From: Hyphomicrobiales bacterium
Lineage (GTDB): Bacteria; Pseudomonadota; Alphaproteobacteria; Rhizobiales; Xanthobacteraceae
Length of the DNA stretch: 64,000 nucleotides
Reading direction: 5' to 3'
Assembly: GCA_021732215.1 (NCBI GenBank)
Contig: JAKFVL010000029.1
Coordinates: forward strand, 1 to 64,000
Position numbers and translations under genes: made by a program. The stretch's first letter is position 1. Each line of letters begins with the position of its first letter. Positions 36,065 to 44,922 of this stretch are shown here, piece after piece. The notes beneath the pieces were generated by a model that saw only the letters and a program-made list of their open reading frames with translations, did no database searches and was not told the DNA's origin.

Positions 36065-36173
36065 ATGACAAAGGTCGCCGCTGCATTGATGAAGAAATCA
36101 AGACAGGCGACATGTTCGACAACACACTGGAAATTCATAAGTTGGCTATCATTGCGCACAAATCGGCGAAGTA
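36065..36173 (+). pseudogene. Relic of an antibiotic-biosynthesis-monooxygenase (ABM) gene
   Basis: Starts ATGACAAAG like the intact gene at 38091, then jumps directly to the sequence for KVAAALM near the C-terminus. A one-base deletion follows, after which the other frame reads IKTGDMFDNTLEIHKLAIIAHKSAK and stops. The intact paralogue ends KVAAALMEKIKAGDLFDGTPEIHKLGIIAEKLPK. About 190 bp are missing between two AAG triplets, consistent with a deletion at microhomology. The AACAGGAG ribosome binding site is also shared with the paralogue. Confidence 0.75.
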
Positions 36174-36381
36174 AGGGGCCGGCGGCTTCTTGCTACGGCT
36201 GCCATTCGCGGGTCGCGCGCACACGCGTAAATCAGTAGAGAAAACTTCATCGATCCTGATCTTACCTCGATCGCTTCGACGCGACGCTCTCGTGATCACG
36301 ATCGGATCTGAAGTAGGACAAAGTTGGGTGCGGCACATGCTACGCCGCGGAACATTGGTGCATCTTGTATTGGAGTGCGAC

Positions 36382-36690
36382 ATGGCGATATTCTGCAAGC
36401 ATCTCCTGGCAATCCGGGACGTTGCTCCAAGCGCCCTTGGGTGCGAAGAATGCCTGAAACTGGGTGATGCCTGGTTGCATCTACGGGTCTGCCGCAGCTG
36501 CGGCCATGTCGGCTGTTGCGATCAGTCACCCAACCGACACGCGACAAAACATTATCACGCGACCAGGCACCCCATCATCGAGGGCTACGATCCGCCGGAA
36601 GGGTGGGGCTGGTGTTACATCGATGAAGTGATGTTCGATCTCTCGGACCGGCCGACTCCGCATCCCGGTCCGATTCCCCGATTCTACTGA
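36382..36690 (+). CDS. UBP-type zinc-finger protein
   Basis: 102 residues forming one ZnF-UBP domain: CKH near the start, CEEC, then CRSCGHVGCCDQSPNRHATKHYHATRHPIIEGYDPPEGWGWCYIDE, with all cysteine/histidine ligands present and the family ending W-x-W-C-Y-I-D-E. In eukaryotes the fold binds the ubiquitin C-terminus; in bacteria the role is unknown. Start ATG at 36382 is preceded by GGAG; the longer frame upstream reads like non-coding sequence. Its TGA overlaps the ATG of the cyclase (TGATG), so the two are coupled. Confidence 0.85.
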   Translation: MAIFCKHLLAIRDVAPSALGCEECLKLGDAWLHLRVCRSCGHVGCCDQSPNRHATKHYHATRHPIIEGYDPPEGWGWCYIDEVMFDLSDRPTPHPGPIPRFY

Positions 36691-37937
36691 TGCCGTTTGA
36701 ATTCGGCCTTCGCATGCGCATCCCCCTGATTGCCCAGATAGGAGCGGACCGGCGCGACAGTGACGACGTCGCGTTGCAGAAAGTGATACTAATAAGCGTT
36801 GTGTTGGCATCCGCCGTTGCGGCGGCATTGTGGAGCCTCGTTTACATTGCCGTCGGAGCATGGGCCGCCGGCGCCATCCCCGCGACGTACAGCATATTGT
36901 CGGTGGCCAACACCGCATTGCTCGGCAGTTTTCGCCGCTACCAAGTCTACCGGTTCACCCAGCTGACGCTGATCTTGTTACTGCCTTGGCTGATGATGAT
37001 AAGTCTCGGCGGCTTCCACAATTCGAGCGCCGTAATCCTATGGTCCACGCTTTGTCCTTTGGGTGCCCTTATCGTCCATGATCTTCGAGCCGCCTCGCGC
37101 TGGTTCTGCGTGTTCCTCCTCCTGCTCGCCGGCGGTGCGTTTCTGCAATCCCCTGGAGGCTCCGCCTCCCTGCCTCCTTCGATGGTCACTATCTTCTATA
37201 TACTCAATATCGGTTGCGTCCTGAGCGTAGTCTTTGCAATGCTCTACTACTTCGTCGACAAGAAAAACGTGTTCCAGGCGAAATCCGAAATGCTCCTGCT
37301 GAATATTTTGCCCGTCGAGATATCCAACATCTTGAAAGGAGAGCACCGCACTATCGCCGATCAGTATGACGACGCGAGTATCTTGTTCGCCGATGTGGTG
37401 GAGTTTACGCCGCTGGCCCGCTCAATGTCACCTACGGAACTGGTTGGGTTGCTCGACGAGGTTTTCGTCTGCTTCGATTTATTGGTCGAGAAATATCAAT
37501 TGGAGAAGATCAAGACGATTGGCGACTGCTATATGGTCGTTGCGGGCGTGCCGCGCCCGCGTGCCGACCATGCCCACGCGCTTGCGCGCTTGGCGCTCGA
37601 CATGCAAGCTTGTGTGGACAAGCGTGAGTTCTGCGGCAGGCGACTGACATTCCGCATCGGCATGAACTCCGGCCCGGTGGTAGCCGGAATCATCGGCCGG
37701 AAGAAGTTCATATATGATCTGTGGGGCGATGCTGTGAACATGGCCAGTCGAATGGAATCTCACGGCCAGAGCCAGGCCATTCAGATAACCCATGCAACCT
37801 ACGAACTCATCAAGGATGACTTCATCTGCGAGACACGCGGGTCGATAGACGTCAAGGGATCGGGGGAAATGGAGATTTGGCACATCATGAGTGAGAGGCC
37901 CAGCGGCCTGAAACACTTGCCGGGGATGGCGGCTTAA
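36690..37937 (+). CDS. Membrane-bound class III adenylate cyclase
   Basis: 415 residues. Five or six hydrophobic helices span about residues 25-190; the catalytic domain follows at about 225-400. Metal-binding aspartates lie in ILFADVVEFTPLAR and IGDCYMVVAG; adenine-selecting Lys lies in EKIKTIGD and Asp in IYDLWGDAVNMASRM, which favours ATP over GTP. It should make cAMP in response to a membrane or cytosolic signal. Coupled to the UBP zinc finger, which may be its regulator (inference). A cyclic-nucleotide-binding oxidoreductase is encoded 12 kb away. Confidence 0.9.
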   Translation: MPFEFGLRMRIPLIAQIGADRRDSDDVALQKVILISVVLASAVAAALWSLVYIAVGAWAAGAIPATYSILSVANTALLGSFRRYQVYRFTQLTLILLLPWLMMISLGGFHNSSAVILWSTLCPLGALIVHDLRAASRWFCVFLLLLAGGAFLQSPGGSASLPPSMVTIFYILNIGCVLSVVFAMLYYFVDKKNVFQAKSEMLLLNILPVEISNILKGEHRTIADQYDDASILFADVVEFTPLARSMSPTELVGLLDEVFVCFDLLVEKYQLEKIKTIGDCYMVVAGVPRPRADHAHALARLALDMQACVDKREFCGRRLTFRIGMNSGPVVAGIIGRKKFIYDLWGDAVNMASRMESHGQSQAIQITHATYELIKDDFICETRGSIDVKGSGEMEIWHIMSERPSGLKHLPGMAA

Positions 37938-37986
37938 CACGCAGCTACAATCCGCTGACGGGCGAACGATCTCGTTTGCCGATAAC

Positions 37987-38000
37987 TTGACATCAGTCAA
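37987..38000. promoter_or_regulatory. FNR/FixK-type box TTGACATCAGTCAA
   Basis: Perfect TTGAC-N4-GTCAA dyad 91 bp upstream of the monooxygenase start, a suitable place for activation at about -41 of a promoter near 38040. Confidence 0.65.
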
Positions 38001-38090
38001 TGTAGCCCGAGCCTCCTAACGATACAGCCAGTTGAACACATCGATCCGTTGAAGCACTGACGCCCGCGAAGATCGAAACAGGAGACCAGC

Positions 38091-38399
38091 ATGACAAAGT
38101 TTGCGCTCTACGTTCCCCTGAAAGCCAAGCCCGGCAAGGAGAAAGACGTTGCGGACTTTTTGCGGTCCGCGATTCTTCTCGTGAATGCCGAACCGGGAAC
38201 GATCTCATGGTATGCGATCCAGGAAGGACCGTCCTCGTTCGCGATATTCGATACCTTTGACGACGAGACCGGACGTGACGCGCATCTCAACGGCAAGGTC
38301 GCCGCCGCGCTGATGGAGAAGATCAAGGCTGGCGACCTGTTCGACGGAACGCCTGAAATTCACAAACTCGGCATCATCGCGGAGAAATTGCCGAAGTGA
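38091..38399 (+). CDS. Putative quinol monooxygenase, ABM domain
   Basis: 102 residues of the dimeric ferredoxin-like ABM fold: MTKFALYVPLKAKPGKEKDVADFLRSA...EPGTISWYAIQEGPSSFAIFDTFDDETGRDAHL. Members are cofactor-free monooxygenases or small stress proteins. AACAGGAG lies about 8 bp before the ATG. A second intact paralogue is at 49669-49968 and a relic at 36065-36173; all three have an FNR-type site upstream. Confidence 0.85.
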   Translation: MTKFALYVPLKAKPGKEKDVADFLRSAILLVNAEPGTISWYAIQEGPSSFAIFDTFDDETGRDAHLNGKVAAALMEKIKAGDLFDGTPEIHKLGIIAEKLPK

Positions 38400-40982
38400 T
38401 CATACGGCTGGACGCTGATCCGCCGGCCGCGATCCGGCCCTGAACCGCGACAGGTACGGCGCGGTGCGGCTTTTCGGCGATCCCGCGACCTCGGCAGGCG
38501 TGCCGAACGCCACCACCTGACCGCCTTCGTCCCCTGCACCGGGGCCGATATCCATGATCCAGTCGCTGCCGGCGGCAACGCGCATGTCGTGCTCCACCAC
38601 GATGACGGTGTTGCCGGATTCGACGAGTCCGTCGAGTTGCGCGATGAGCTTCTCGACGTCGGCCGGGTGAAGTCCGGTGGTGGGCTCGTCAAGAACGTAG
38701 AGTGTTTGGCCACGCTGTGCCCGCTGCAACTCAGTGGCAAGCTTGATGCGCTGGGCCTCGCCGCCGGACAGCTCCGTCGCCGGCTGGCCAAGCCGGAGAT
38801 AGCCGAGACCAACCTGCCGCAGCACATCGAGCGACCGGCGGACCTGCGCTTCCTCGACAAAGAAAGTGAAGGCGGCGTCGACCGTCATACCCAGGACATC
38901 GGCGATGTTCTTATCACGGTATTTGATTTCAAGGGTTTTGGCGTTGTAGCGAGCGCCGTGACAGGTGGGACACGGTGCATACACGCTGGGTAGGAACAGC
39001 AGTTCGACGCAAACAAAGCCTTCGCCTTCGCAGGTCTCGCAGCGGCCTTTTGCAACATTGAAGGAAAAGCGTCCGGCGTCGTAGCGGCGGGCGCGCGCCG
39101 GCTTGGTGGCCGCGAAGATCTTGCGAACGTGGTCGAACAGCCCTGTGTAGGTCGCGAGGTTGGACCGTGGTGTGCGTCCGATCGCCTTCTGATCGACGAC
39201 TACCAATCGCTTGATGCCCTCCATTCCGCTCGCAATCCGGCCGCCAAGAGTGGTCACGACGGTCCGCTCGAGTTCGTCGCCTTCATCGTCGATCGACGGA
39301 GGGGGATGGCCTAGCTGTGTTGCAATCAATTCCACCAGGACCTGGCTCACCAGGCTTGACTTGCCCGAGCCGGAAACGCCGGTCACGGTGGTGAAGACTC
39401 CCAACGGGAAATCGACATCGAGCTCATGGAGGTTGTTGCGACTGACGCCACGCAATCGTAGCCAGCCCTGGGGCGAGCGCAGCGTTCGGTGTGGCACGAC
39501 GTTGTCGCCGAACAGGTACCGGCTCGTTTGCGAGTCCTCGACCTGCTTGAGCCCCTGAAGGGGCCCGCTGTAGAGCACCCGGCCGCCGAGTTCGCCGGCG
39601 CCAGGCCCGACGTCGACAACCCAATCCGCATGCCTGATCACATCGATCTCGTGTTCGACAACGAAAAGCGAATTGCCGGAGGCTTTCAATTGGGCGAGCG
39701 CCGTTAATAGCGCTTCGGTGTCCGCGGGATGAAGTCCAGCTGACGGCTCGTCGAGCACATAGACGACGCCGAACAGATTGGAACGGACCTGGGTTGCCAG
39801 TCGCAGTCGCTGCAGTTCGCCCGGAGAAAGCGTCGGGGTACTCCGCTCCAGCGAAAGATAGCCGAGTCCGAGGTCCAGAAGAACCGTGAGGCGGCCACCA
39901 AAGTCTTCGGCGATCCGCTGCAACACCAACGCCTTCTCCGGATGCTGCGCCTTTAGCTTGATCAGTGCAGGGGCGGTGGCCTCCGCATAGGGACGCAAGA
40001 GCTCGGCGAGCTTGGCCAGCTGAATCCTGGAGATATCGGCAATATCGAAGCCGGAGAACTTGACCGACAGCGATTCGCGGCGAAGCCGCTTGCCGCGGCA
40101 GAGCGGACATTCGGTACTGACCATGTAGCGCGATACCCGCTTCTTGATCGCCGCGCTTTCAGTGGTGGCGAAGGTGTTCAGCACATATCGCCTGGCGCTG
40201 GAGAAATTGCCTCGGTAGCTGGGTTCCTCTTTGCGTTTGATCGCCCTTCGCACCTCGTCCGCATCGTATCCGATGTAAACCGGCACCACCGGTTGCTCGT
40301 CGGTGTAGAGAATCCAGTCGCGGTCTTTCTTTGGCAACTCGCGCCACGGACGATCGATGTCGTAACCGAGCGAAATCAGCATGTCGCGCAGGTTGCCGCC
40401 ATGCCAGGCAGGTGGCCAGGCTGCAATCGCGCGCTCGCGAATGCTTTTGGAATCATCCGGCACCATCGAGCGTTCGGTCACCTCGTAGACGCGACCAAGC
40501 CCATGGCATCGAGGGCATGCTCCCGCCGGGGTATTGGGCGAAAAAGCCTCGGCATCGAGATGAGCCTGGTGCCGTGGATAATCGCCGGCGCGCGAGTACA
40601 GCATCCGAAGCAGGTTGGACAGCGTCGTGACGCTGCCGACGGAAGAGCGCGTGGTAGGCGACCCGCGTTGCTGCTGCAGGGCTACGGCCGGCGGCAAGCC
40701 ATCGATCTCATCGACCTCTGGAACCGCCATCTGATGAAATAATCGTCGCGCATAAGGCGAGACGGATTCAAGATACCGCCGCTGCGCCTCCGCGTAGAGC
40801 GTGCCAAATGCCAGCGACGATTTGCCCGAGCCGGACACGCCGGTAAATACCACCAGGGCATCGCGGGGAATGGCGAGATCGACACTCTTCAAGTTGTGCT
40901 CGCGCGCCCCGCGCACGCGCACGAAACCCCGCAGATCCTCGCCCGCGGTGTTGAGAGAAGGAGGCTTGGTAATTTCTAGCAT
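38400..40982 (-). CDS. uvrA: UvrA-like ABC excinuclease subunit (UvrA2 type)
   Basis: 860 residues, about 80 shorter than housekeeping UvrA. Two ABC modules: Walker A GVSGSGKSSLAFG and GVSGSGKSSLVSQ, signatures LSPGELQRL and LSGGEAQRI, with Walker B VLDEPSAGLHP and VLDEPTTGLHP. Cysteine pairs CPRCHGLG, CPLCRGKR, CETCEGEGF and CPTCHGAR form the zinc fingers. The length suggests a UvrA2-type paralogue lacking part of the UvrB-binding insertion. Such proteins are linked to drug or DNA-damage tolerance. A 62-codon frame overlaps its start. Confidence 0.9.
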   Translation of the reverse strand: MLEITKPPSLNTAGEDLRGFVRVRGAREHNLKSVDLAIPRDALVVFTGVSGSGKSSLAFGTLYAEAQRRYLESVSPYARRLFHQMAVPEVDEIDGLPPAVALQQQRGSPTTRSSVGSVTTLSNLLRMLYSRAGDYPRHQAHLDAEAFSPNTPAGACPRCHGLGRVYEVTERSMVPDDSKSIRERAIAAWPPAWHGGNLRDMLISLGYDIDRPWRELPKKDRDWILYTDEQPVVPVYIGYDADEVRRAIKRKEEPSYRGNFSSARRYVLNTFATTESAAIKKRVSRYMVSTECPLCRGKRLRRESLSVKFSGFDIADISRIQLAKLAELLRPYAEATAPALIKLKAQHPEKALVLQRIAEDFGGRLTVLLDLGLGYLSLERSTPTLSPGELQRLRLATQVRSNLFGVVYVLDEPSAGLHPADTEALLTALAQLKASGNSLFVVEHEIDVIRHADWVVDVGPGAGELGGRVLYSGPLQGLKQVEDSQTSRYLFGDNVVPHRTLRSPQGWLRLRGVSRNNLHELDVDFPLGVFTTVTGVSGSGKSSLVSQVLVELIATQLGHPPPSIDDEGDELERTVVTTLGGRIASGMEGIKRLVVVDQKAIGRTPRSNLATYTGLFDHVRKIFAATKPARARRYDAGRFSFNVAKGRCETCEGEGFVCVELLFLPSVYAPCPTCHGARYNAKTLEIKYRDKNIADVLGMTVDAAFTFFVEEAQVRRSLDVLRQVGLGYLRLGQPATELSGGEAQRIKLATELQRAQRGQTLYVLDEPTTGLHPADVEKLIAQLDGLVESGNTVIVVEHDMRVAAGSDWIMDIGPGAGDEGGQVVAFGTPAEVAGSPKSRTAPYLSRFRAGSRPADQRPAV

Positions 40983-41164
40983 CTACACGAGCCCATCGTA
41001 GGAAGACGCCTGACGGCTGGAAAGGGTTCCGTCCCAAACAGGATGGGCTCGATCAGATCTTCGGGTTTCTGTGACGACCCATTCCGCCGCATTGCGGCGA
41101 ACCGATCGGCGGTGCGGGTTTCGCGCGCGGCGATCTCGTCCCGTACCGTCACGCTCTTGATCAT
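40976..41164 (-). CDS. Possible small protein coupled to the UvrA2 gene
   Basis: 62 codons, MIKSVTVRDEIAARETRTADRF..., with a strong GGAGG 5 bp before the ATG. It overlaps the uvrA start by 7 bp, suggesting translational coupling. No family recognised. It may be a real leader protein or only a ribosome-loading device. Confidence 0.4.
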   Translation of the reverse strand: MIKSVTVRDEIAARETRTADRFAAMRRNGSSQKPEDLIEPILFGTEPFPAVRRLPTMGSCRC

Positions 41165-41226
41165 CATCGCCTCCGTCGTACCGCTGGGAACGCAAAGGAG
41201 AGTTAATCGGGCGGACCCCGGCGTCA

Positions 41227-41240
41227 TTGACGATCGTCAA
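41227..41240. promoter_or_regulatory. FNR/FixK-type box TTGACGATCGTCAA
   Basis: Perfect 14-bp palindrome 63 bp upstream of the small ORF that leads into the UvrA2 gene on the minus strand. Confidence 0.65.
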
Positions 41241-41280
41241 GAAGCGACGAAGCCAAAAGCGGACTTAAGGCTCTGTCGGT

Positions 41281-41823
41281 CTATCCCCGATAGGATAGGC
41301 TCGGCCCACTTCGCGACTGGACCTCGCGAATGAAATCCTGCGGGCGCGTGAGGAAACTGTTCTCGACCAGAACCCCGCCAATAATCACCATCGGATGCGT
41401 ACGAAGAATATCGATGGCGTGCGGTACTGTCAGGAGATTGGCGTCAAAGGTGCAAATCACCGGGTCGTCGTAATTTGGCAGTACGCTGTTGAGGCGCATC
41501 TCGTATTCAACCCATTCATTGCTGCTCTTCCAGTCGTCCACGGCCGCTTCGGCGTGCGCGATCATTCGCGTCAACGGAAAGCCGAGTTCAGCGCCGGCCT
41601 TCAAAGCGTCCTGGATGAGGATGAGCATGGCGTCTTTGTTGAAACGCCCGGTCTTGAGATAGGTGTCCTCCGGCACCGCAATTTCGAGTTGCCGGCTTTT
41701 CATCGTTTTCTCGACGTCGATTCCGGCATTGCGCAACCGCTTGAAGTGATCCTCCTTGTGGTGATCGGGGAGGATATGATAGGCGCGCTGGCCGCAGTTG
41801 ATGCCGTCGCAAATGAACGGCAT
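41281..41823 (-). CDS. MEDS-domain sensor protein, N-terminus damaged
   Basis: 180 residues from the first ATG of the frame. The sequence matches MEDS (DcmR sensory) domains: LMPFICDGINCGQRAYHILPDHHKEDHFKRL, FPLTRMIAHAEAAVDDWKSSNEWVEYEMRLN, DDPVICTFDANLL and THPMVIIGGVLVENSFL. Such domains usually begin about 25 residues earlier with a HVCAFF-type strand. Here that part is missing: the frame upstream reads SGINSAAEEYDAL and soon meets a stop, while a neighbouring frame offers MSINFRDQLGG (41840-41875). The gene therefore looks truncated or frameshifted, though the core might still be made from an internal start. Confidence 0.65.
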   Translation of the reverse strand: MPFICDGINCGQRAYHILPDHHKEDHFKRLRNAGIDVEKTMKSRQLEIAVPEDTYLKTGRFNKDAMLILIQDALKAGAELGFPLTRMIAHAEAAVDDWKSSNEWVEYEMRLNSVLPNYDDPVICTFDANLLTVPHAIDILRTHPMVIIGGVLVENSFLTRPQDFIREVQSRSGPSLSYRG

Positions 41824-42393
41824 CAGCGCGTCGTATTCCTCAGCCGCCGAGTTGATCCCGGAAGTTGATGCTCATCACGTGCGGGGCGATACGACCTATC
41901 CCGTGAATGAATCGGCGTCGGTAACTAACAATTGGTGAGTCTCCGCCTTTCGCTCCGGGCTTCCTCAGTCCAAAAGAATGGACCGCGCGGCTTACGCCAG
42001 CGGTCCAAGTCGAGGGAGGAAACCCTCTGGGGGAGGGGAGCGACATGAGAATGTCACTGCCTCAATCTCGCATTTCGAAAAACCTCCTGCATTGACGACG
42101 CTCAATTTTCAAACCTGGAATTTGCAGTAGCCCGCATGCTGTTCATGGGGCCGGGTCGAAGCACACTGACAATCATCAAGGTATTGATCGTTCGCTTGAC
42201 GCATCCATGGGATCGGCGATGGAGACTTGTAATGGCGGATGGCGGCTTCGGGTTCGCACCATGTTGCTAACCTGCCGGCGTCCCCCCGGAGAACTGGGAA
42301 TCTTCCGGAGCCGATTAGGCGCGCGGCAAGCGAAGCTCGCCGGCCGCGCCCGATCCGTGCCGATCGCCCGGCAAGGAAGCATCGGAGGCTTTG
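41824..42393. other. Divergent spacer with possible FNR-like sites
   Basis: Apart from the 11-codon relic of the MEDS N-terminus (41840-41875) no gene is seen. Two imperfect FNR-type sites occur: TTGACGACGCTCAA at 42092-42105 and CTGACAATCATCAA at 42166-42179. They lie suitably for the leftward MEDS gene and perhaps the rightward psiE. Confidence 0.45.
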
Positions 42394-42864
42394 ATGTCGA
42401 TCAAGCAAGAGTTCAAGGACGCGAGGCAGAAATTCAGGCTGTTGTCATTTTATCAGCGCTTCGAACATTTGGTCGTCATGTTCCTCACCGCGCTGATCGT
42501 GGTCATTGTCGTGGCCGCGCTGTGGACTCTGACGCTGAAGATATTTTTCGGACTGGTTCTTTCGGGAGGCCTTGACCCATCCGATTACTCGGCGTTCCAG
42601 GCCGCGTTCGGTATGATCCTTACCGTGATCATTGCGCTCGAATTCAAGAAATCGCTTCTGGTCGAGGCCGAGGGCGGTGACACTGTGATCCAGATCCGAT
42701 CGGTCGTGATGATCGCGCTCCTGGCAATCTGCCGTAAGGTCATCATTCTCGACCTCACGGAAACCGATGCACTTCACATTCTGGCTTTGGCGGCCGCGAT
42801 CGTCGCGCTCGGCGTTATCTACTGGTTGATCGGTGTCCGCGATCGGAGCGACGAAGCGGCCTGA
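42394..42864 (+). CDS. psiE: PsiE-family inner-membrane protein
   Basis: 156 residues with four hydrophobic helices (HLVVMFLTALIVVIVVAALWTL, AFQAAFGMILTVIIALEF, IRSVVMIALLAICRKVIIL, LHILALAAAIVALGVIYWLIG). This pattern fits the phosphate-starvation-inducible PsiE family. Function is unknown. GGAGG lies 9 bp before the ATG at 42394; a TTG in frame just before it is less likely. Next to stress genes here. Confidence 0.8.
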   Translation: MSIKQEFKDARQKFRLLSFYQRFEHLVVMFLTALIVVIVVAALWTLTLKIFFGLVLSGGLDPSDYSAFQAAFGMILTVIIALEFKKSLLVEAEGGDTVIQIRSVVMIALLAICRKVIILDLTETDALHILALAAAIVALGVIYWLIGVRDRSDEAA

Positions 42865-42998
42865 CGCAAGCATCGCTATCGATGAATATTGACAAAGACT
42901 GCGAGTTTCTCGAGTGCGCTGCGACCGGCTCAGGCAGCACGACGTGGCCGGACGGATCGTTCTGCGAGGTCATTTGATCTCTGCGCGGGTTCGATAAG

Positions 42999-43012
42999 TT
43001 GACGCCAATCAA
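42999..43012. promoter_or_regulatory. FNR/FixK-type box TTGACGCCAATCAA
   Basis: Matches TTGAC-N4-ATCAA. No convincing gene follows on either strand within 100 bp (42865-43146 is empty apart from this), so it may serve an unannotated small RNA or be a remnant. Confidence 0.5.
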
Positions 43013-43146
43013 GGTGGTCGCCGCCGGGGCGCGTCATCCCGCCGGACTGAGGCTGCCGGGAGATCACATGATCAGTGCGCTGCACATCAGGAACCTGCGC
43101 CGGCTACTCGTCATTGGGACGAAAGCAGCGGCGGCTGGGGTTTTCC

Positions 43147-43920
43147 TCACCAATCACTGTCGGAAGACATCGATGAATCGCAGATTTCGACGTCGCGAGG
43201 GGTTTTGAGTGTGATCGATCCGCGGCGGCATAGAACGGTCATCGCGCGGCTCACCGTCTCTACGGCAATGCCGAGATGGTCTGCGATGTCGTAGCGGGTG
43301 ATCGGGAGCACGATCGTGTTGGTTCCGTTGGTTTTGACCCTTCGTGACATGGCGGTCAGATAGGCTCCGACTTTTTCTCGTGCCGTAATTCGGCCTTGTA
43401 CGAGGAGGTGATGCTCAAGCCGGCGGATCGCGTCGCCGGCGCAGTGTTGCATCAGTGAAGCAACAGCCGGGAAGCGGGCGGCGAGTCCGTCAATCTGTTC
43501 GCGCGTGAACGATATGATCTGCGTGTCATTTGAGACGGCTTCAAGAAAGAAAACCGGATCAGCAGGCGCAAATCCCACATAGTCCCCGGCCAAAGCGAGA
43601 TCGATGATCTGCCTTTGACCGCTGGGCCGAGGCGCAAACTTGCGGACGGCACCGGAGAGTACGCATGCCACTGCGCCCCGCGCGATCACCGCGTCACACG
43701 CCTCGTTTCGCCGCCACCGGGACACGCGCCCGGCCACCATCATGGCCGCGCTGGCATCGGCTTCGCCATGCGGCTTTTCCGGACTCAGCTGGGCACCGAA
43801 GAACGCTGCGCATTCCATTGTCTGTTGCATGACGCCCTCACCATTGTCCTGCAGAGACATCTCGCATAGCCGGCGGGGCCGCAGCCATTTGTGGATTGCA
43901 CTATATGGCATGTCACTCAT
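43147..43920 (-). CDS. Crp/Fnr-family transcription regulator (FixK-like)
   Basis: 257 residues from the chosen ATG at 43920 (later ATGs are possible). A cyclic-nucleotide-type beta-barrel occupies the middle (ACVLSGAVRKFAPRPSGQRQIIDLALAGDYVGF), then a dimer helix and HTH RYDIADHLGIAVETVSRAMTVL. The E-x2-SR recognition helix is that of FNR/FixK proteins, which read TTGAT-N4-ATCAA. The four-cysteine Fe-S cluster of FNR is not evident (no CX2CX2C-type N-terminal run), so oxygen sensing would be indirect as in FixK. It is the best local candidate to bind the FNR-type boxes nearby. Confidence 0.85.
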   Translation of the reverse strand: MSDMPYSAIHKWLRPRRLCEMSLQDNGEGVMQQTMECAAFFGAQLSPEKPHGEADASAAMMVAGRVSRWRRNEACDAVIARGAVACVLSGAVRKFAPRPSGQRQIIDLALAGDYVGFAPADPVFFLEAVSNDTQIISFTREQIDGLAARFPAVASLMQHCAGDAIRRLEHHLLVQGRITAREKVGAYLTAMSRRVKTNGTNTIVLPITRYDIADHLGIAVETVSRAMTVLCRRGSITLKTPRDVEICDSSMSSDSDW

Positions 43921-44081
43921 CGGACCGGGGTTCGCGGCAGCAGGATCGCGCGCAGCGGCCTCGGAGAGGATCGACCGTGCTCGAGAGACACCGTTGTTCC
44001 ACAACGTCTTGAAGAGCTTGATTGGCTGGCAGACCGACGAAAATAAGAGACCAACCGCCTCAAACTGTGTTACGGTCGAAA

Positions 44082-44101
44082 ATGTTGTAAAATTGCAACA
44101 T
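44082..44101. promoter_or_regulatory. Inverted repeat ATGTTG-N8-CAACAT upstream of the MEDS-LuxR relic
   Basis: Perfect 6-bp arms 21 bp before the ATG at 44123. Likely an operator or part of the old promoter of the damaged gene. Confidence 0.4.
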
Positions 44102-44122
44102 ATCGTAGCGATTGGGACGCCG

Positions 44123-44922
44123 ATGCCGAAGAGCAACGAGCCGGGGGCCATCGCTGCAAAGCAGCCCTATGATGCGGCGCTGGCGGCTATCCACCATGGA
44201 TCGCACGTTTGCGCCTTTTATGAAACCGATGACGACCTGCTTGACCTCGTCGGGCAGTTTTGCGCCGCCGGTGCGCGGCGGGGCGACCAGTGCCTGTGGG
44301 TGATGCCTGACGGGATGAACGCCGGATCGCTCGCGAGCAAAGGGGTCGAACTCCATTCAGGGACCGACATGTATCTGAAAGGGGAGGTGTTCCAATCCGG
44401 ACCCATAATCACACCGGCCTGTCCGCCAGCGGTGACGCCTGCTGGCTGAAAGAAAGGGATTGGCGAGACTTCATGCAATATGAAAACCTTTTGAACCAGG
44501 TGATCGCAGGGAAACCGATATCGTTGCTTTGCACCTACCCGCTTTCGGCATGCAAAGCGGGCGACATTCTCGATGTCGTTCGCGCCCATGAGGTTGCTCT
44601 GGTAAAGCAACAGAAGCGTTGGTCGGTGATCGGGAGCCATCTGACAGATGGCAGTGCCGCCGCGCTGGATACAGCCAGCCGGGTAGCATCCTTATCTTTG
44701 CGCGAACGGCAGGTCCTCTTGCTCGTAGCCGACGGGATCGCGACAAAGCGCATTGCATTCGAACTTGACCTCAGCGTCCGAACGATCGAAGTCCATCGTG
44801 AGCGCGCCATCAAGCGCCTGGGCGTGCGCACCATGGTCGAAGCAGTAAGGCTGCTGACGCTTGCTTCGCCATCGGCGCCGTTGATGGACGTCAGGCGTAA
44901 TGCGCCCGGCGGCCATCTATAG
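44123..44922 (+). pseudogene. Broken MEDS-LuxR sensor/regulator gene
   Basis: The first frame (44123-44449) encodes the MEDS start, HGSHVCAFYETDDDLLDLVGQFCAAGARRGDQCLWVMPD, and continues to GVELHSGTDMYLKGEVFQSGPII, then runs into a wrong frame and stops. The other frame picks up at about 44408 with HTGLSASGDACWLKERDWRDFMQYENLLNQV, continues through KPISLLCTYPLSACKAGDILDVV, and ends in a LuxR-type HTH (LSLRERQVLLLVADGIATKRIAFELDLSVRTIEVHRERAIKRLG). About 15 residues normally found between GPII and HTGL are missing and the frame is shifted, so one ancestral MEDS-LuxR gene has been broken by a deletion. The 3' part (ATG 44473) might still give a free LuxR protein. Confidence 0.75.

Noticed and set aside
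41043-41333. Rightward 96-codon frame upstream of the UvrA2 gene
   Set aside because: No ribosome binding site and overlaps a better supported leftward small ORF and the FNR box.
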